64,000 nt of DNA from Candidatus Paceibacterota bacterium (GTDB lineage: Bacteria; Verrucomicrobiota; Verrucomicrobiia; Limisphaerales; UBA8199), in assembly GCA_035452965.1 (NCBI GenBank), contig DAOTCE010000019.1, forward strand, positions 1-64,000. Reading direction: 5' to 3'. Both the position numbers and the translations under genes were made by a program. Of the stretch, positions 53,576 through 61,274 are shown piece after piece. Positions within the stretch are counted from its first letter, which is position 1. The number at the start of each line of letters is the position of its first letter. The notes beneath the pieces were generated by a model. That model ran no database searches. It was not told the origin of the DNA and saw nothing but the letters and a program-made list of their open reading frames with translations.

Positions 53576-54367
53576 GGGCTTTTTCCCCACGCGAGGCGAC
53601 AGCGGAAATGAAAGGGCGTGGAACTTGACAGACCGCCGCACCAGAAGCAAACCAAGACCGCTAACCATGAGCAGTGCGCTGCACGGTTCAGGAATCTCGC
53701 TCACGTTTATCCAATCAAGCTCTGTCACACTGCCATCGCTTATCCAACTACCACCGCCACCGCCTTCGCGGTTGGAAAGGCCGATTGCATTCCCATAGAC
53801 GGATGAATCACTCGCCGTCAAAAGTGGATTAACCAAATCGTTGACGTAAAGAGCTACGTTATTTCCGTCGTCAGTGATGCGAAAATCGTAGAAGGTGTTG
53901 AGGGCCATTGGAAAAGTCCCGCGAGCCAGTTCCGTGCTGACACCAGGCCAGCCGTGAGTGACAATGAAAACGTTCCCTGCCGTTTGGTTGGAATCGTTCT
54001 CAATCGAGAAACTAAAACCGATGCCGTGGTCAAACTCTGCCCACGGATTCGACGTTATACCATCCGTTCTCGTAACTATCCTGAAAACGTCGTGGATGCT
54101 GCCCGCGAACTCGAACCTGCCAGTAATGTCCAGAGCGGCGGGAAATGATGCAGTGGTCAGCAACCTGCCTCGGTTTTGAAAGACGGCAGACCCGCCATTC
54201 TCAGTAATGGAGGAATCTGAGAAGGGTGTTGATGCTTGCCAAAGGGAGGGGTTTATCGTGCTTCCGTTGAAGTCATCATACAAGAGCGTCTGCCCTGCGG
54301 CCTGCCATGTGATGAACGCCAAAACCGCCGTCAGTAGTGTATCCAATCTGGTGCTGCTGTGTTTCAT
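52991..54367 (-). CDS. PEP-CTERM protein fused in frame to a lipoprotein
   Basis: ATG 54367 starts a 458-aa reading frame. Residues 1-25 are a signal peptide (LLTAVLAFITWQAAGQ). A LamG-like beta-sandwich follows (LLYDDFNGSTINPSLW, NVALYVNDLVNP), then a PEP-CTERM anchor (SEIPEPCSALL then a hydrophobic helix and RR). There is no stop after it: the frame passes through the 35-bp repeat (KFHALSFPLSPR) into a complete lipoprotein from 53,575. Either the PEP-CTERM gene lost its stop, or the two are translated separately. Confidence 0.6.
   Translation of the reverse strand: MKHSSTRLDTLLTAVLAFITWQAAGQTLLYDDFNGSTINPSLWQASTPFSDSSITENGGSAVFQNRGRLLTTASFPAALDITGRFEFAGSIHDVFRIVTRTDGITSNPWAEFDHGIGFSFSIENDSNQTAGNVFIVTHGWPGVSTELARGTFPMALNTFYDFRITDDGNNVALYVNDLVNPLLTASDSSVYGNAIGLSNREGGGGGSWISDGSVTELDWINVSEIPEPCSALLMVSGLGLLLVRRSVKFHALSFPLSPRVGKKPMRLLACSRSVLLVALVALAVVGCDKPKTKASPQPTPPRASEATPIVVKGLYIGMSAQELPQVVRDKLGPRWHLYPSKEQPYFIEILSKDLNCLLDKPDYAINVWLDTSKHATAIGIGQNCSRLLFNAGDLSAEAFMKTFSQAYNIPKMTWTLNENQVWCWEYVAPDNVMVRIGEHREVFLGMKRGGAEVKQHFN
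53591..53625. repeat. 35-bp direct repeat, copy 1
   Basis: GACAGCGGAAATGAAAGGGC plus flanking bases. The copy at 54,381-54,415 differs at one position (GCGAGGCGAC versus GCGAGCCGAC). The copies are 790 bp apart and each precedes a signal-peptide gene start on the minus strand (53,575 and 54,367), so it may be a shared leader or a recombination substrate. Confidence 0.8.
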
Positions 54368-54380
54368 GCTGCGTTTCCTC

Positions 54381-54415
54381 GCGAGCCGACAGCGGAAATG
54401 AAAGGGCGTGGAACT
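54381..54415. repeat. 35-bp direct repeat, copy 2
   Basis: Second copy of the repeat at 53,591-53,625 (one mismatch). It lies 14 bp upstream of the PEP-CTERM start in the minus orientation. Confidence 0.8.
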
Positions 54416-54451
54416 CAACGCTCCACCGCCCTCAAGGCTCTGGACGAGCCT

Positions 54452-54514
54452 GTTACGGGATGAAACGCCAAGCCCACGCCGATTGTCGGCGTGAACTCGG
54501 CGCGGTCCCGTAAC
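54452..54514. other. Stem-loop upstream of the PEP-CTERM gene
   Basis: Outer arms GTTACGGGA (54,452-54,460) and TCCCGTAAC (54,506-54,514) enclose an inner hairpin CACGCCGA/TCGGCGTG (54,475-54,482 and 54,486-54,493). It resembles a cassette recombination site in shape, but the outer arms do not match integron R' / R'' cores. Lies in the gene-free 54,368-54,775 region. Confidence 0.5.
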
Positions 54515-54723
54515 TAAAATTGTCCAGATTTTGAGGGCAACCGCAGCCAAAGCTACGCAAATTCGATTATTAGGTTTTCAGTCTATTCTCTCTGCAATGT
54601 CCTTTCGTTCAGGAAGCTTAAACCAGTTTCCCCGTGTGCTGCAATGTCAAAGTCGCTAGACTTGCGCGGACCCCTGTAAACAAAGGGCGAAACGATGTTC
54701 GGGGCATGGGGATTTTTAAGCAT

Positions 54724-54756
54724 AAAAAAGCCCGCCAGCGGTTAAACTGGCAGGGC
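54724..54756 (-). terminator. Terminator after the element 1 serine recombinase
   Basis: On the minus strand GCCCTGCCAG and CTGGCGGGC pair over 9 bp with one bulged T, followed by six T residues (A6 on the plus strand from 54,724). It lies ~20 bp past the recombinase stop. Confidence 0.8.
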
Positions 54757-54775
54757 GTGCGGTGTGCGGGTGCCT

Positions 54776-56575
54776 CTAGGCTTCTACTAGCGCGGCCTCG
54801 CCTACCTGTATCGCCTGCTTAGGGTTGTCAGCAATCGTAACCTTGCCAATTTTCACGCTATGCGGGGTTTTCCACACTAGCACATGGTCAAGGTAGTCCT
54901 GTCTCTCGCCCCACAACAGGAAGCTGGTTGCGGCCTCATTCTTGTTTACTTGGTTGGCGGGTGTGGGGTTCCAAGCCAGTTCAAACCGCCCCTTGGGGGC
55001 TTTTGGTTCCTTAAGCTGTAGTGTGGCGGTGCGTTTCTCAGCGTCCAAGGTTAGGCTTTCAATCTGGTTTGCGAGCACAGCTTGAAGGCGTAGGCGGTTG
55101 TCAATCGTGGGCGGCACTTGCTGCCAGCCCGTTAGCGGGTTGTCCTCAATCGTGGCCGATAGGCTTTCAATCCGCCTACTCAGTGCCTTTGCTTTAGTCT
55201 CGTAAGCGTTCATCTTCTGCATGGCAATCGCGGGCTTGGCCTCTGCCGAGTCTAGCGCGTCAGCCCATATTTTGAGCTTGGCTTGCACGTCCTTTAGTTC
55301 CCCGTGCAACTTTGCTAGTTCATCGTGGCGCGTATCGGTTTCGGCCATTACTGGCAACACCTTTAACCAGAGCGTTGTTAAAATGGCGCGTTCAACCCAT
55401 GAGTATTGGATTGTTTTGTAATCGCACCCGTTGCCGCGTAGAGCGTTGCTGCAAATCAAAGAGGTATAGTGATAGTGCCGCTCGCCGTGTGTGCAAGGGC
55501 TTTGCTTAATCACCATAGACGCCCCGCACTTGGCGCACTTCACAAGACCCGTGAAAAGGTTTGTTGCATTTGTCTTTGGTCCCTTAGCTTGGCCCCCCGC
55601 CCAACGGGGTTTACCCGTTTTGCTTTTTGGGTAAAGTATCTTCTTTCCCGTCACGGGGTCTGTTACGGTTTTGGGTAACATTTCTTGGACTTTGTAGAAC
55701 GTGGCCTTGTCCACAACGGCGGGGTAGTAATCCGTAACTGATGGGCCAACGGGAACGCGCTCGCGGTCAACGTAGTTGCAAGGCTGGTACTCGCCAATGA
55801 CGCCACGAAAGCAAAGGATTCGGCGCAAGTGAGTGTTTGACCAGCTTTTGCTTCTGTTTTGGTTGCCTTTGCCAAAGGTCGGGATTTTGTCTGCGTTCAA
55901 CTCGCGCATTATGGTGCGAATGCCTTTGCCGTTGGCGTACGAATTAAAAATGCGCCTGACAACCTCGGCCTTTTCGTTAGGGGTAATCGTGTTGTGTTCC
56001 TTGTCCACGTCCAACCATGCGGGGGCCATCGTCGTTAGTTTCACCCCATCGGCGGCACGGGCTTTCTTCTGCTTCCAAGCCTTGCCCACACGGTCAGACA
56101 GTCTAGCGGCGTATTCGTTAGCTGCCGCTAGTTCAAGCAGGGCTATAATGCGGTCAATCGGCCTGTTAAGGCTTTCCCTAGTTAAGTGGTGCCCTCCCCT
56201 GTCAACGTAGATTTCAAGGCCCGCTCGCAGCATGTCTTTCAGCACGTCCTCTGCTGTGTCAATGTCGGCACGGGAAAAGCGGTCAAAGGCTTCAATAATC
56301 ATCACTGCCCCCTGCGGTATTTTGCCTGCCCTGACTGCCTCAGTAATGGCTTTCAAGGTTTTGATGTTGTCGCCCTTGAAGGCGCTAACGCCCAAGTCTG
56401 CGGCGTTCAAGTCCTCCCTGAGAATCCATCCTTTTTCCTTGGCCACGCGAGGGGCAATTTCACACTGCCGCCTCTCACTGTCGCCTTTTGCTTGTATGCG
56501 GGAACTGAACCGAATATACGAGAAACAGATTTTAGCTGTTGAAACCTGTTCCTGAGTTTTAACTGTCGTTTTCAT
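54776..56575 (-). CDS. Large serine recombinase of element 1
   Basis: A 599-aa large serine recombinase. The catalytic domain has YIRFSSRIQ with the nucleophile Ser24, GDSERRQ (31-37) and the FDRFSRADID segment with its arginines. A recombinase domain (SYANGKGIRTIMRELNAD) follows, then a zinc ribbon (VKCAKCGASM and further Cys), a coiled-coil region and a variable C terminus. It starts 108 bp inside the right junction in comM, oriented inward, the common layout for integrases beside their attachment site. It probably mediates integration into comM at the LIVIVGLP codons. Confidence 0.92.
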   Translation of the reverse strand: MKTTVKTQEQVSTAKICFSYIRFSSRIQAKGDSERRQCEIAPRVAKEKGWILREDLNAADLGVSAFKGDNIKTLKAITEAVRAGKIPQGAVMIIEAFDRFSRADIDTAEDVLKDMLRAGLEIYVDRGGHHLTRESLNRPIDRIIALLELAAANEYAARLSDRVGKAWKQKKARAADGVKLTTMAPAWLDVDKEHNTITPNEKAEVVRRIFNSYANGKGIRTIMRELNADKIPTFGKGNQNRSKSWSNTHLRRILCFRGVIGEYQPCNYVDRERVPVGPSVTDYYPAVVDKATFYKVQEMLPKTVTDPVTGKKILYPKSKTGKPRWAGGQAKGPKTNATNLFTGLVKCAKCGASMVIKQSPCTHGERHYHYTSLICSNALRGNGCDYKTIQYSWVERAILTTLWLKVLPVMAETDTRHDELAKLHGELKDVQAKLKIWADALDSAEAKPAIAMQKMNAYETKAKALSRRIESLSATIEDNPLTGWQQVPPTIDNRLRLQAVLANQIESLTLDAEKRTATLQLKEPKAPKGRFELAWNPTPANQVNKNEAATSFLLWGERQDYLDHVLVWKTPHSVKIGKVTIADNPKQAIQVGEAALVEA

Positions 56576-56681
56576 CTTAGTTGTGACATTTAATTTTCAC
56601 TGCAACCCAAGTTGCCGTGCGAGTGGTACGACCTCTGGCACCGCAACTTTATTCGGTGAAAAGTTACCGCCTATTGTCATC

Positions 56682-56684
56682 GTG
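56682..56684. other. Putative right attachment junction of element 1
   Basis: At the right end the sequence CTATTGTCATC changes to comM sequence GTGGGCCTCCCGGACGCC, restarting ComM at V-G-L-P-D-A-A. A GT core here matches GT at 35,116-35,117. The boundary is uncertain within a few bases. Confidence 0.55.
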
Positions 56685-57614
56685 GGCCTCCCGGACGCCG
56701 CCGTCAAAGAATCGCGCGACCGGGTGATGACGGCGCTGATTAATTCCGGTTACAGTTTCACCTTTGGCCGCACCACGATCAACCTGGCGCCGGCGGATGT
56801 GAAGAAGGAGGGGCCGAGCTTCGATTTGCCGATCGCGGTGGGGATGGTGGCGGCGAGCGAGCAGCTTGAGACCGACCAACTCGATAATTTCGTGATGGTG
56901 GGTGAACTGGCCCTCACCGGCGCGGTGCGATCGGTCAAAGGGGTGCTGCCCATAGCATTGCGGGCGCGGGCGGCGGGCAAGGTGGGCATCCTGGTCCCGC
57001 CAGACAATGCCGCCGAGGCAGCGGTCGTTGCCGGCCTGCAGGTCATCCCCGTGCAGAACCTGCGCGAGGCGGTGAGTTTCCTGGAAGGCGAAACGAAGCT
57101 ATCGCCGACGAAAGTGGACATCGCGCAGATCTTTGAGCAGGTGCCGGACGGGGAGCTGGACTTTGCGGAGGTCAAGGGGCAGGAATCGGTCAAGCGGGCG
57201 CTGGAGATCGCCGCGGCTGGGGGACATAACGTGCTTCTGATTGGGCCGCCGGGAACCGGCAAATCCATGCTGGCCAAGCGCCTGCCCACCATACTACCGC
57301 CGCTGACGCTGGACGAGGCGCTGGAGACCACCAAGATTCACAGCATCGCCGGGCTCCTGTCGCCCGGCCAGGCGCTGGTGACGCAGCGGCCGTTTCGCGC
57401 GCCGCATCACACGGCCAGCGACGCCGGTTTGTTGGGCGGGAACGCCAATCCCACGCCCGGCGAGATCTCTCTGGCGCACCATGGTGTGCTGTTCCTGGAC
57501 GAACTGCCGGAGTTCAAACGCGGCGTGCTGGAGACCATGCGCCAGCCGCTGGAAGAAGGCCGGGTGACGATTTCGCGCGCGGCGGGCACGATGACTTTTC
57601 CTTCCCAATTCATG
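56684..57614 (+). pseudogene. comM: comM, central fragment (Lon-like and AAA+ start)
   Basis: About 310 codons of ComM resume in frame at GLPDAAVKESRDRV. They carry TINLAPADVKKEGPSFDLPI, GELALTGAVRSVKG, the Walker A GPPGTGKSMLAKRLP, FRAPHHTASDAGLLGG and the Walker B-like LFLDELPEFKRG, up to SRAAGTMTFPSQFM. Normal ComM continues LVAAMNPCPCG, but here the frame becomes A-A-C then a stop (57,618-57,620). The 5' part is at 35,017-35,117 and the 3' third is not in the window. Without a promoter this segment is not expected to be expressed. Confidence 0.9.
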
Positions 57615-57628
57615 AACTGAGATGCTAG

Positions 57629-57657
57629 TTGACAGACTCGCTTTGTCGGGCATTCTG
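57629..57657 (+). promoter_or_regulatory. Candidate promoter of the element 2 recombinase
   Basis: A perfect -35 TTGACA at 57,629-57,634 is followed after 17 bp by a weak -10-like ATTCTG (57,652-57,657). The start codon is at 57,663, so the leader would be very short. The words CTAGTTGACA also occur upstream of the resolvase at 63,143-63,152. Confidence 0.45.
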
Positions 57658-57662
57658 GCCGC

Positions 57663-59240
57663 ATGAAGCGATTAGCAATCAGTTACCTGAGATTCTCAAG
57701 CTCAAAACAACGCAAAGGCGCGTCCTACACCCGTCAGATTGAGGCAACGGAAGCCTACTGCCGCAACCACGGTTTGACACTCGTTGACCAGTTGGAAGAT
57801 TTGGGCGTGTCGGGGTGGAACGGGGCCAATCTTGATGACACAGCAGCATTGGGCGGTTTCCTCAAGCTGGCCCAAGATGGCAGAATCTCAAAAGGCACAA
57901 CGCTCATTATTGAGAATCTGGACCGCCTGAGCCGCGCCAAGATTACCAAGGCTGTAAATGTGCTGACAGGCATTCTGCTACTGGACATTGCCATTGTAAC
58001 CACGATGGACGGCAAGCGATACGCCAAGGATTGTGAGCCAACAGACTTGCTCATTGCCGTTACCATCCTGTCCCGTGGCAACGAGGAATCGGAAACCAAG
58101 TCCAAGCGCGTAAAAGACGCATGGATTAAGAAACGTGCCGCAATCAATCGGGGCGAATTTGTGAAGATGACACAGCACCCGAATTGGCTGGAAGTGAAAG
58201 ACGGAAAGTATGTCCCCAAGACAGACGCGGCCAAGACGGTAAAAGCCATCTTTGAACTGTATGCCAGTGGCAAGGGCAGTCACGTTATCGCCAAGGAACT
58301 CAACAACGATGGGGTGCATACCTACTCGCGCCGTGGCGAGAAGTTCACCTTTTCCTCTATTGAGCGACTTTTGAAGTCGGAAGCTGTTATCGGCACTTGT
58401 GACGTTGTGGACCCGCCCAAGAAAGGTTACTGGCCTCGCGTTATATCGGATGAGCTTTGGTATAAAGTCCAAGCCCTGCGCCAACAGAACAACCATTACA
58501 AAGGCACGCGCAACGATGTTCAAAAGGTCAACTTCCTTGGCGGGTTGGCTGTGTGTGCAAAGTGCGAAGCTAAGGGCATCAAAAGCAGCATGGTTCGCTA
58601 TTCCTGCACCGGGAAGAATGGTCAGCGTTACCACTACCTGACTTGTCACAACGCGAAGTATGGCGAGCACCCCCTTAACTTGGCACCTTATCAGGCAATC
58701 CAAGAATCGTTCATCTCAGGAATGAGCATCAACGGTTTCCTTGAACCATTCTTGAAGGCGAAAACGGATACCAGAATCCAAGACAAGACCCCTGAACTAG
58801 AGGGCAAGCTGATTGAACTGAATCAGCGGATTGCACGGTTAGCCCGACGCATAGAAGAAACGGACAACAACCAAGACGTTGTTAACCGTCTCAACGAGCT
58901 TCAAGCGGAACGCAAAGCCATACAGGCCGAGATTGAGGCAGAAGCCATTAGGGTCAAGGGTGCAACCAATGCCAACGCTGCCTATTACGAGTTGCTCAAA
59001 CACCTAGACAAGAAGATTCAGGACAACGCTTTCCGCATGTCCCTGCGGAACTTCCTTCGCACCGTCATTGACAAAGTAAAAATCGGGCGCGATGAACAAC
59101 GCAACCCGTTCTACTCTGTCCACTTCAAGAAATCCAAAGACGTTGTAACCGTTGAGCATTCAAACTCTCACAAGCCCGATAAATCCTATCGCGTTAGCCT
59201 GAATGGCACTTGGCAGGTTGGCGTTACTGAATTTGCTTAA
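57663..59240 (+). CDS. Large serine recombinase of element 2
   Basis: A 525-aa large serine recombinase with YLRFSSSKQ (nucleophile Ser12), GASYTRQ, ENLDRLSRAK and a recombinase domain (SHVIAKELNNDGVHTYS), zinc ribbon (VCAKCEAKG, then CTGKNGQRYHYLTC) and a long coiled coil (LIELNQRIARLARRIEETD). Start ATG 57663. It differs strongly from the element 1 recombinase, consistent with a different target point in comM. Confidence 0.92.
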   Translation: MKRLAISYLRFSSSKQRKGASYTRQIEATEAYCRNHGLTLVDQLEDLGVSGWNGANLDDTAALGGFLKLAQDGRISKGTTLIIENLDRLSRAKITKAVNVLTGILLLDIAIVTTMDGKRYAKDCEPTDLLIAVTILSRGNEESETKSKRVKDAWIKKRAAINRGEFVKMTQHPNWLEVKDGKYVPKTDAAKTVKAIFELYASGKGSHVIAKELNNDGVHTYSRRGEKFTFSSIERLLKSEAVIGTCDVVDPPKKGYWPRVISDELWYKVQALRQQNNHYKGTRNDVQKVNFLGGLAVCAKCEAKGIKSSMVRYSCTGKNGQRYHYLTCHNAKYGEHPLNLAPYQAIQESFISGMSINGFLEPFLKAKTDTRIQDKTPELEGKLIELNQRIARLARRIEETDNNQDVVNRLNELQAERKAIQAEIEAEAIRVKGATNANAAYYELLKHLDKKIQDNAFRMSLRNFLRTVIDKVKIGRDEQRNPFYSVHFKKSKDVVTVEHSNSHKPDKSYRVSLNGTWQVGVTEFA

Positions 59241-59259
59241 TTCCACAACGACACAACGC

Positions 59260-59293
59260 GCCCCGCTAGATTGACTCTGGCGGGGCTTTTTTG
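59260..59293 (+). terminator. Terminator after the element 2 recombinase
   Basis: GCCCCGC / GCGGGGC with a loop of 13 nt, followed by TTTTTTTG. It lies 20 bp after the stop. Confidence 0.85.
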
Positions 59294-59455
59294 TTGGGGC
59301 AAGGGGTCATGCTCCCCTAAAGAATTTGGGCGGGGGCATCGTGCGTTGTGCATCGTCTATCGCAGTAGGCGCACACGATAACCCCCGCCCGTGGCTAGCA
59401 GAGAAGCGAGGGGCTAGCCAAAGGTTGGCCGTATGGGTTGCCAACCAAAGATTCC

Positions 59456-59920
59456 TTAACTGATAACGTCCAAGGTCAGCTTCTTAACCTTGCTGTTTTT
59501 GTCTGCCGCGTGCGCGACATACGTTGTCCTGCCAGCCGCGAAGCAGGACGGCACTTTGGGCAACGCACTTTCAATTTCCTCTTGGCTCAAAGCTTTGCCG
59601 TTAACTTCAACCGAGCATTTCAGGATATTCTGCCTGAGTCTTTCAATCACGCTGCGTAACCGGAGCAAACTGTTTGTTTCAATCTTCTGCTTGTTGGCAA
59701 CCTCCAGTTGCTCGCGGATTGCTTGTGCATTTGGACTGAGGGGCAGAGAGGCTTTCGCTTCAAGTTGCTGCTTGAACTTCTGGCAGGCTTCCAGAATCAC
59801 GGTCAGTGCTGTGTCCTCTCCGTAGTGCTGCACCAAAGTATCAAAGTGCCGCATAATTTCCTCAGAGTGTGAACCAAACTTTGAGGCAACCATGATTTGG
59901 AAGATAGCCCTTGTGTTCAT
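59456..59920 (-). CDS. Module gene D' (element 2)
   Basis: A 154-aa helical protein beginning MNTRAIFQIMVASKF. The N terminus aligns with MNTNDVYANRLKYCL of element 1 gene D, and the centre IETNSLLRLRSVIERLRQN with its IDANPLTRLRRYVRQFN. The start at 59,920 is supported by a GAGG ribosome-binding site and by that alignment. It is last in the A'-B'-C'-D' operon, immediately after C'. Coiled-coil/helical; function unknown. Confidence 0.65.
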   Translation of the reverse strand: MNTRAIFQIMVASKFGSHSEEIMRHFDTLVQHYGEDTALTVILEACQKFKQQLEAKASLPLSPNAQAIREQLEVANKQKIETNSLLRLRSVIERLRQNILKCSVEVNGKALSQEEIESALPKVPSCFAAGRTTYVAHAADKNSKVKKLTLDVIS

Positions 59921-59921
59921 G

Positions 59922-60104
59922 TCAGTCCTCACAATCTCTGGGCAGGGGGTCCAAGCTGCTGCTAGTATGGTCCATCAGGGCTTGCAGATTGTCCTGTGCG
60001 CGTTGCCTGTCATCGTCTGTGATTTGGTGGAACGTGACAGAGGGCTGATAATTGATTGGCTGTCCGTTATCGGCTGGGTTAGCTGGTGCGATGCTTGGTT
60101 GCAT
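59922..60104 (-). CDS. Module gene C' (element 2)
   Basis: A 60-aa protein with ITDDDRQRAQDNLQALMDHT, matching gene C of element 1. The first ~25 residues are polar and proline-rich. It ends 1 bp from gene D' start and begins 14 bp after gene B'. Confidence 0.6.
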   Translation of the reverse strand: MQPSIAPANPADNGQPINYQPSVTFHQITDDDRQRAQDNLQALMDHTSSSLDPLPRDCED

Positions 60105-60118
60105 AATTCTAATTACAC

Positions 60119-60412
60119 CTAGACAACCTGAAAAACAGGCTCGTCAACACTTTGAAGCAAGACAATGTGACCGGATTTCAGAGCCTTCTTGATGTATTTT
60201 TGAGTCAACTTCTTTACCTCTTGCGGGTCGAGGTCGAGGCTCTTGGTCAGGCTGTAAAAGTCCTGTGCTGTGAATGTCCTGTAATTGGCCAAGACCATTT
60301 TCCAGACTGCCGAAAATTCGGTTTCATGGCTGTTGCTGCCAGTGTCTTTGAGGTTGTCAATTCCGCTGGCAGGCAAGGGCTGGAATGAACAGTTTAGTTG
60401 AGGGGTTGGCAT
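60119..60412 (-). CDS. Module gene B' (element 2)
   Basis: A 97-aa protein starting MPTPQLNCSFQPLPASG; the start at 60,412 sits 4 bp after gene A' stop. The winged-helix-like part (NYRTFTAQDFYSLTKSLDL, QKYIKKALKSGHIVLLQS) is homologous to gene B. Likely DNA-binding. Confidence 0.65.
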   Translation of the reverse strand: MPTPQLNCSFQPLPASGIDNLKDTGSNSHETEFSAVWKMVLANYRTFTAQDFYSLTKSLDLDPQEVKKLTQKYIKKALKSGHIVLLQSVDEPVFQVV

Positions 60413-60416
60413 AGGC

Positions 60417-60614
60417 TTACTTCTCTTTCTTGGTTTCTTTTTGCTCAACGAATTGAACAAGGTCTGAGAATCTAAAAAGCTGGTTGCGCCGTGGGGCTGG
60501 TGGTGGTAGTGGCTTGAACACCCCTTTCCTGCGAAGCACGTAAAAATTCCCGCGAGACATAGAGAGCAGGGCTGCGGCTTGTTTTGCTGTCACTGTTAAT
60601 GGTTGTAAATGCAT
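60417..60614 (-). CDS. Module gene A' (element 2), excisionase-like HTH
   Basis: A 65-aa HTH protein (VTAKQAAALLSMSRGNFYVL, then RRNQLFRFSDLVQFVEQ) matching gene A of element 1. First gene of the operon, so candidate regulator or recombination directionality factor. Confidence 0.65.
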   Translation of the reverse strand: MHLQPLTVTAKQAAALLSMSRGNFYVLRRKGVFKPLPPPAPRRNQLFRFSDLVQFVEQKETKKEK

Positions 60615-61274
60615 AAAGTCTTTGTCTCTCTGTAATACACTTCTGATAGCACAAGAGAAATGGCGTCTATATGCAAAGCGGGAAGAGCCTCTAAGGATTT
60701 TCCTAGTCCCTGCTTGTGACCAAGAAAAAGCTCCAATCGCTTAGTCTCATTTCTCAGTGGCACGGTTCTAGGTGTAACTGTTTATGGTAGTCACTATGTT
60801 AAATGTTTTACTAAGAATCTTGTTGCGGGTCGTAGAGGATTTATCTTTCTCAAATATCTTTTGCGCCCGTGGCAGTGGCTACCCCCTCACTCAACAGAAG
60901 ATGCTGAGTGAGGAAGGAATAGACCGGGGAAGCGAGTAAGGGTGTTGCTCTGGCCACTCTGCTTGCCTCTTACGTCAGAGACGGTCTGACATGGCGAACC
61001 GTCCAAGTATTATAGTTTTTCTAAGCCGATTTGTCGGGGGAAGTTTGATTGCTCCAAGCTCCCCAGAGCAAGGCAGGTTGGCGATTCTTTGCTGATACTT
61101 TGAAACCCAAGCAACGCCTTATGGCGAACGGCTTGGGAATTGTGGGCAACCCTCACCGCCGTTGACTAGCTTTCACTTGGGCTAGCCGCAACTCCCCGGC
61201 CTGTTCATTCCTTGAATGACAATCATTGTTGTTCAAGGAGAGTGGCCCCATTTATTGATTAAATTAGATTTACT
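60615..61274. other. Gene-free region with several hairpins
   Basis: About 660 bp without a convincing gene, between the divergent module operon and gene G'. Hairpins: CCTCACTCA/TGAGTGAGG (60,885-60,893 and 60,905-60,913), GTCAGA/TCTGAC (60,974-60,990) and CCTTGAA/TTCAAGG with an inner near-palindrome (61,210-61,238). Possible structured RNA or origin. Element 1 has a gene-free stretch at the same relative place (42,645-43,306). Confidence 0.45.

Larger units (their letters stand above)
35118..56683. mobile_element. Element 1: 21.6-kb serine-recombinase element in comM
   Basis: Bounded by the two parts of comM. The large serine recombinase starts 108 bp inside the right end and is oriented into the element. 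The content is of lower GC than the host flanks and rich in small genes: two nucleases, a type II restriction system, DUF4145 protein, a four-gene module (41.4-42.6 kb), ArdC, tyrosine recombinase, polymerase-like protein, DUF5131/methylase/AlbA_2 genes and a PEP-CTERM gene. No relaxase, type IV coupling protein or T4SS gene was seen, so self-transfer is not supported. Boundaries are good to a few bases. Confidence 0.85.

Noticed and set aside
54452..54514. Integron attC-like site upstream of the PEP-CTERM gene
   Set aside because: Paired arms start with GTTAC and end with GTAAC; these are opposite in orientation to R''/R' (RYYYAAC...GTTRRRY), and no integron integrase is present.
35118..56683. 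Element 1 as a conjugative element or prophage
   Set aside because: No relaxase, coupling protein, T4SS, capsid, terminase or tail genes were recognised.
57294..57664. Minus-strand frames over the comM fragment
   Set aside because: Shadows of the clear AAA+ coding frame on the plus strand.
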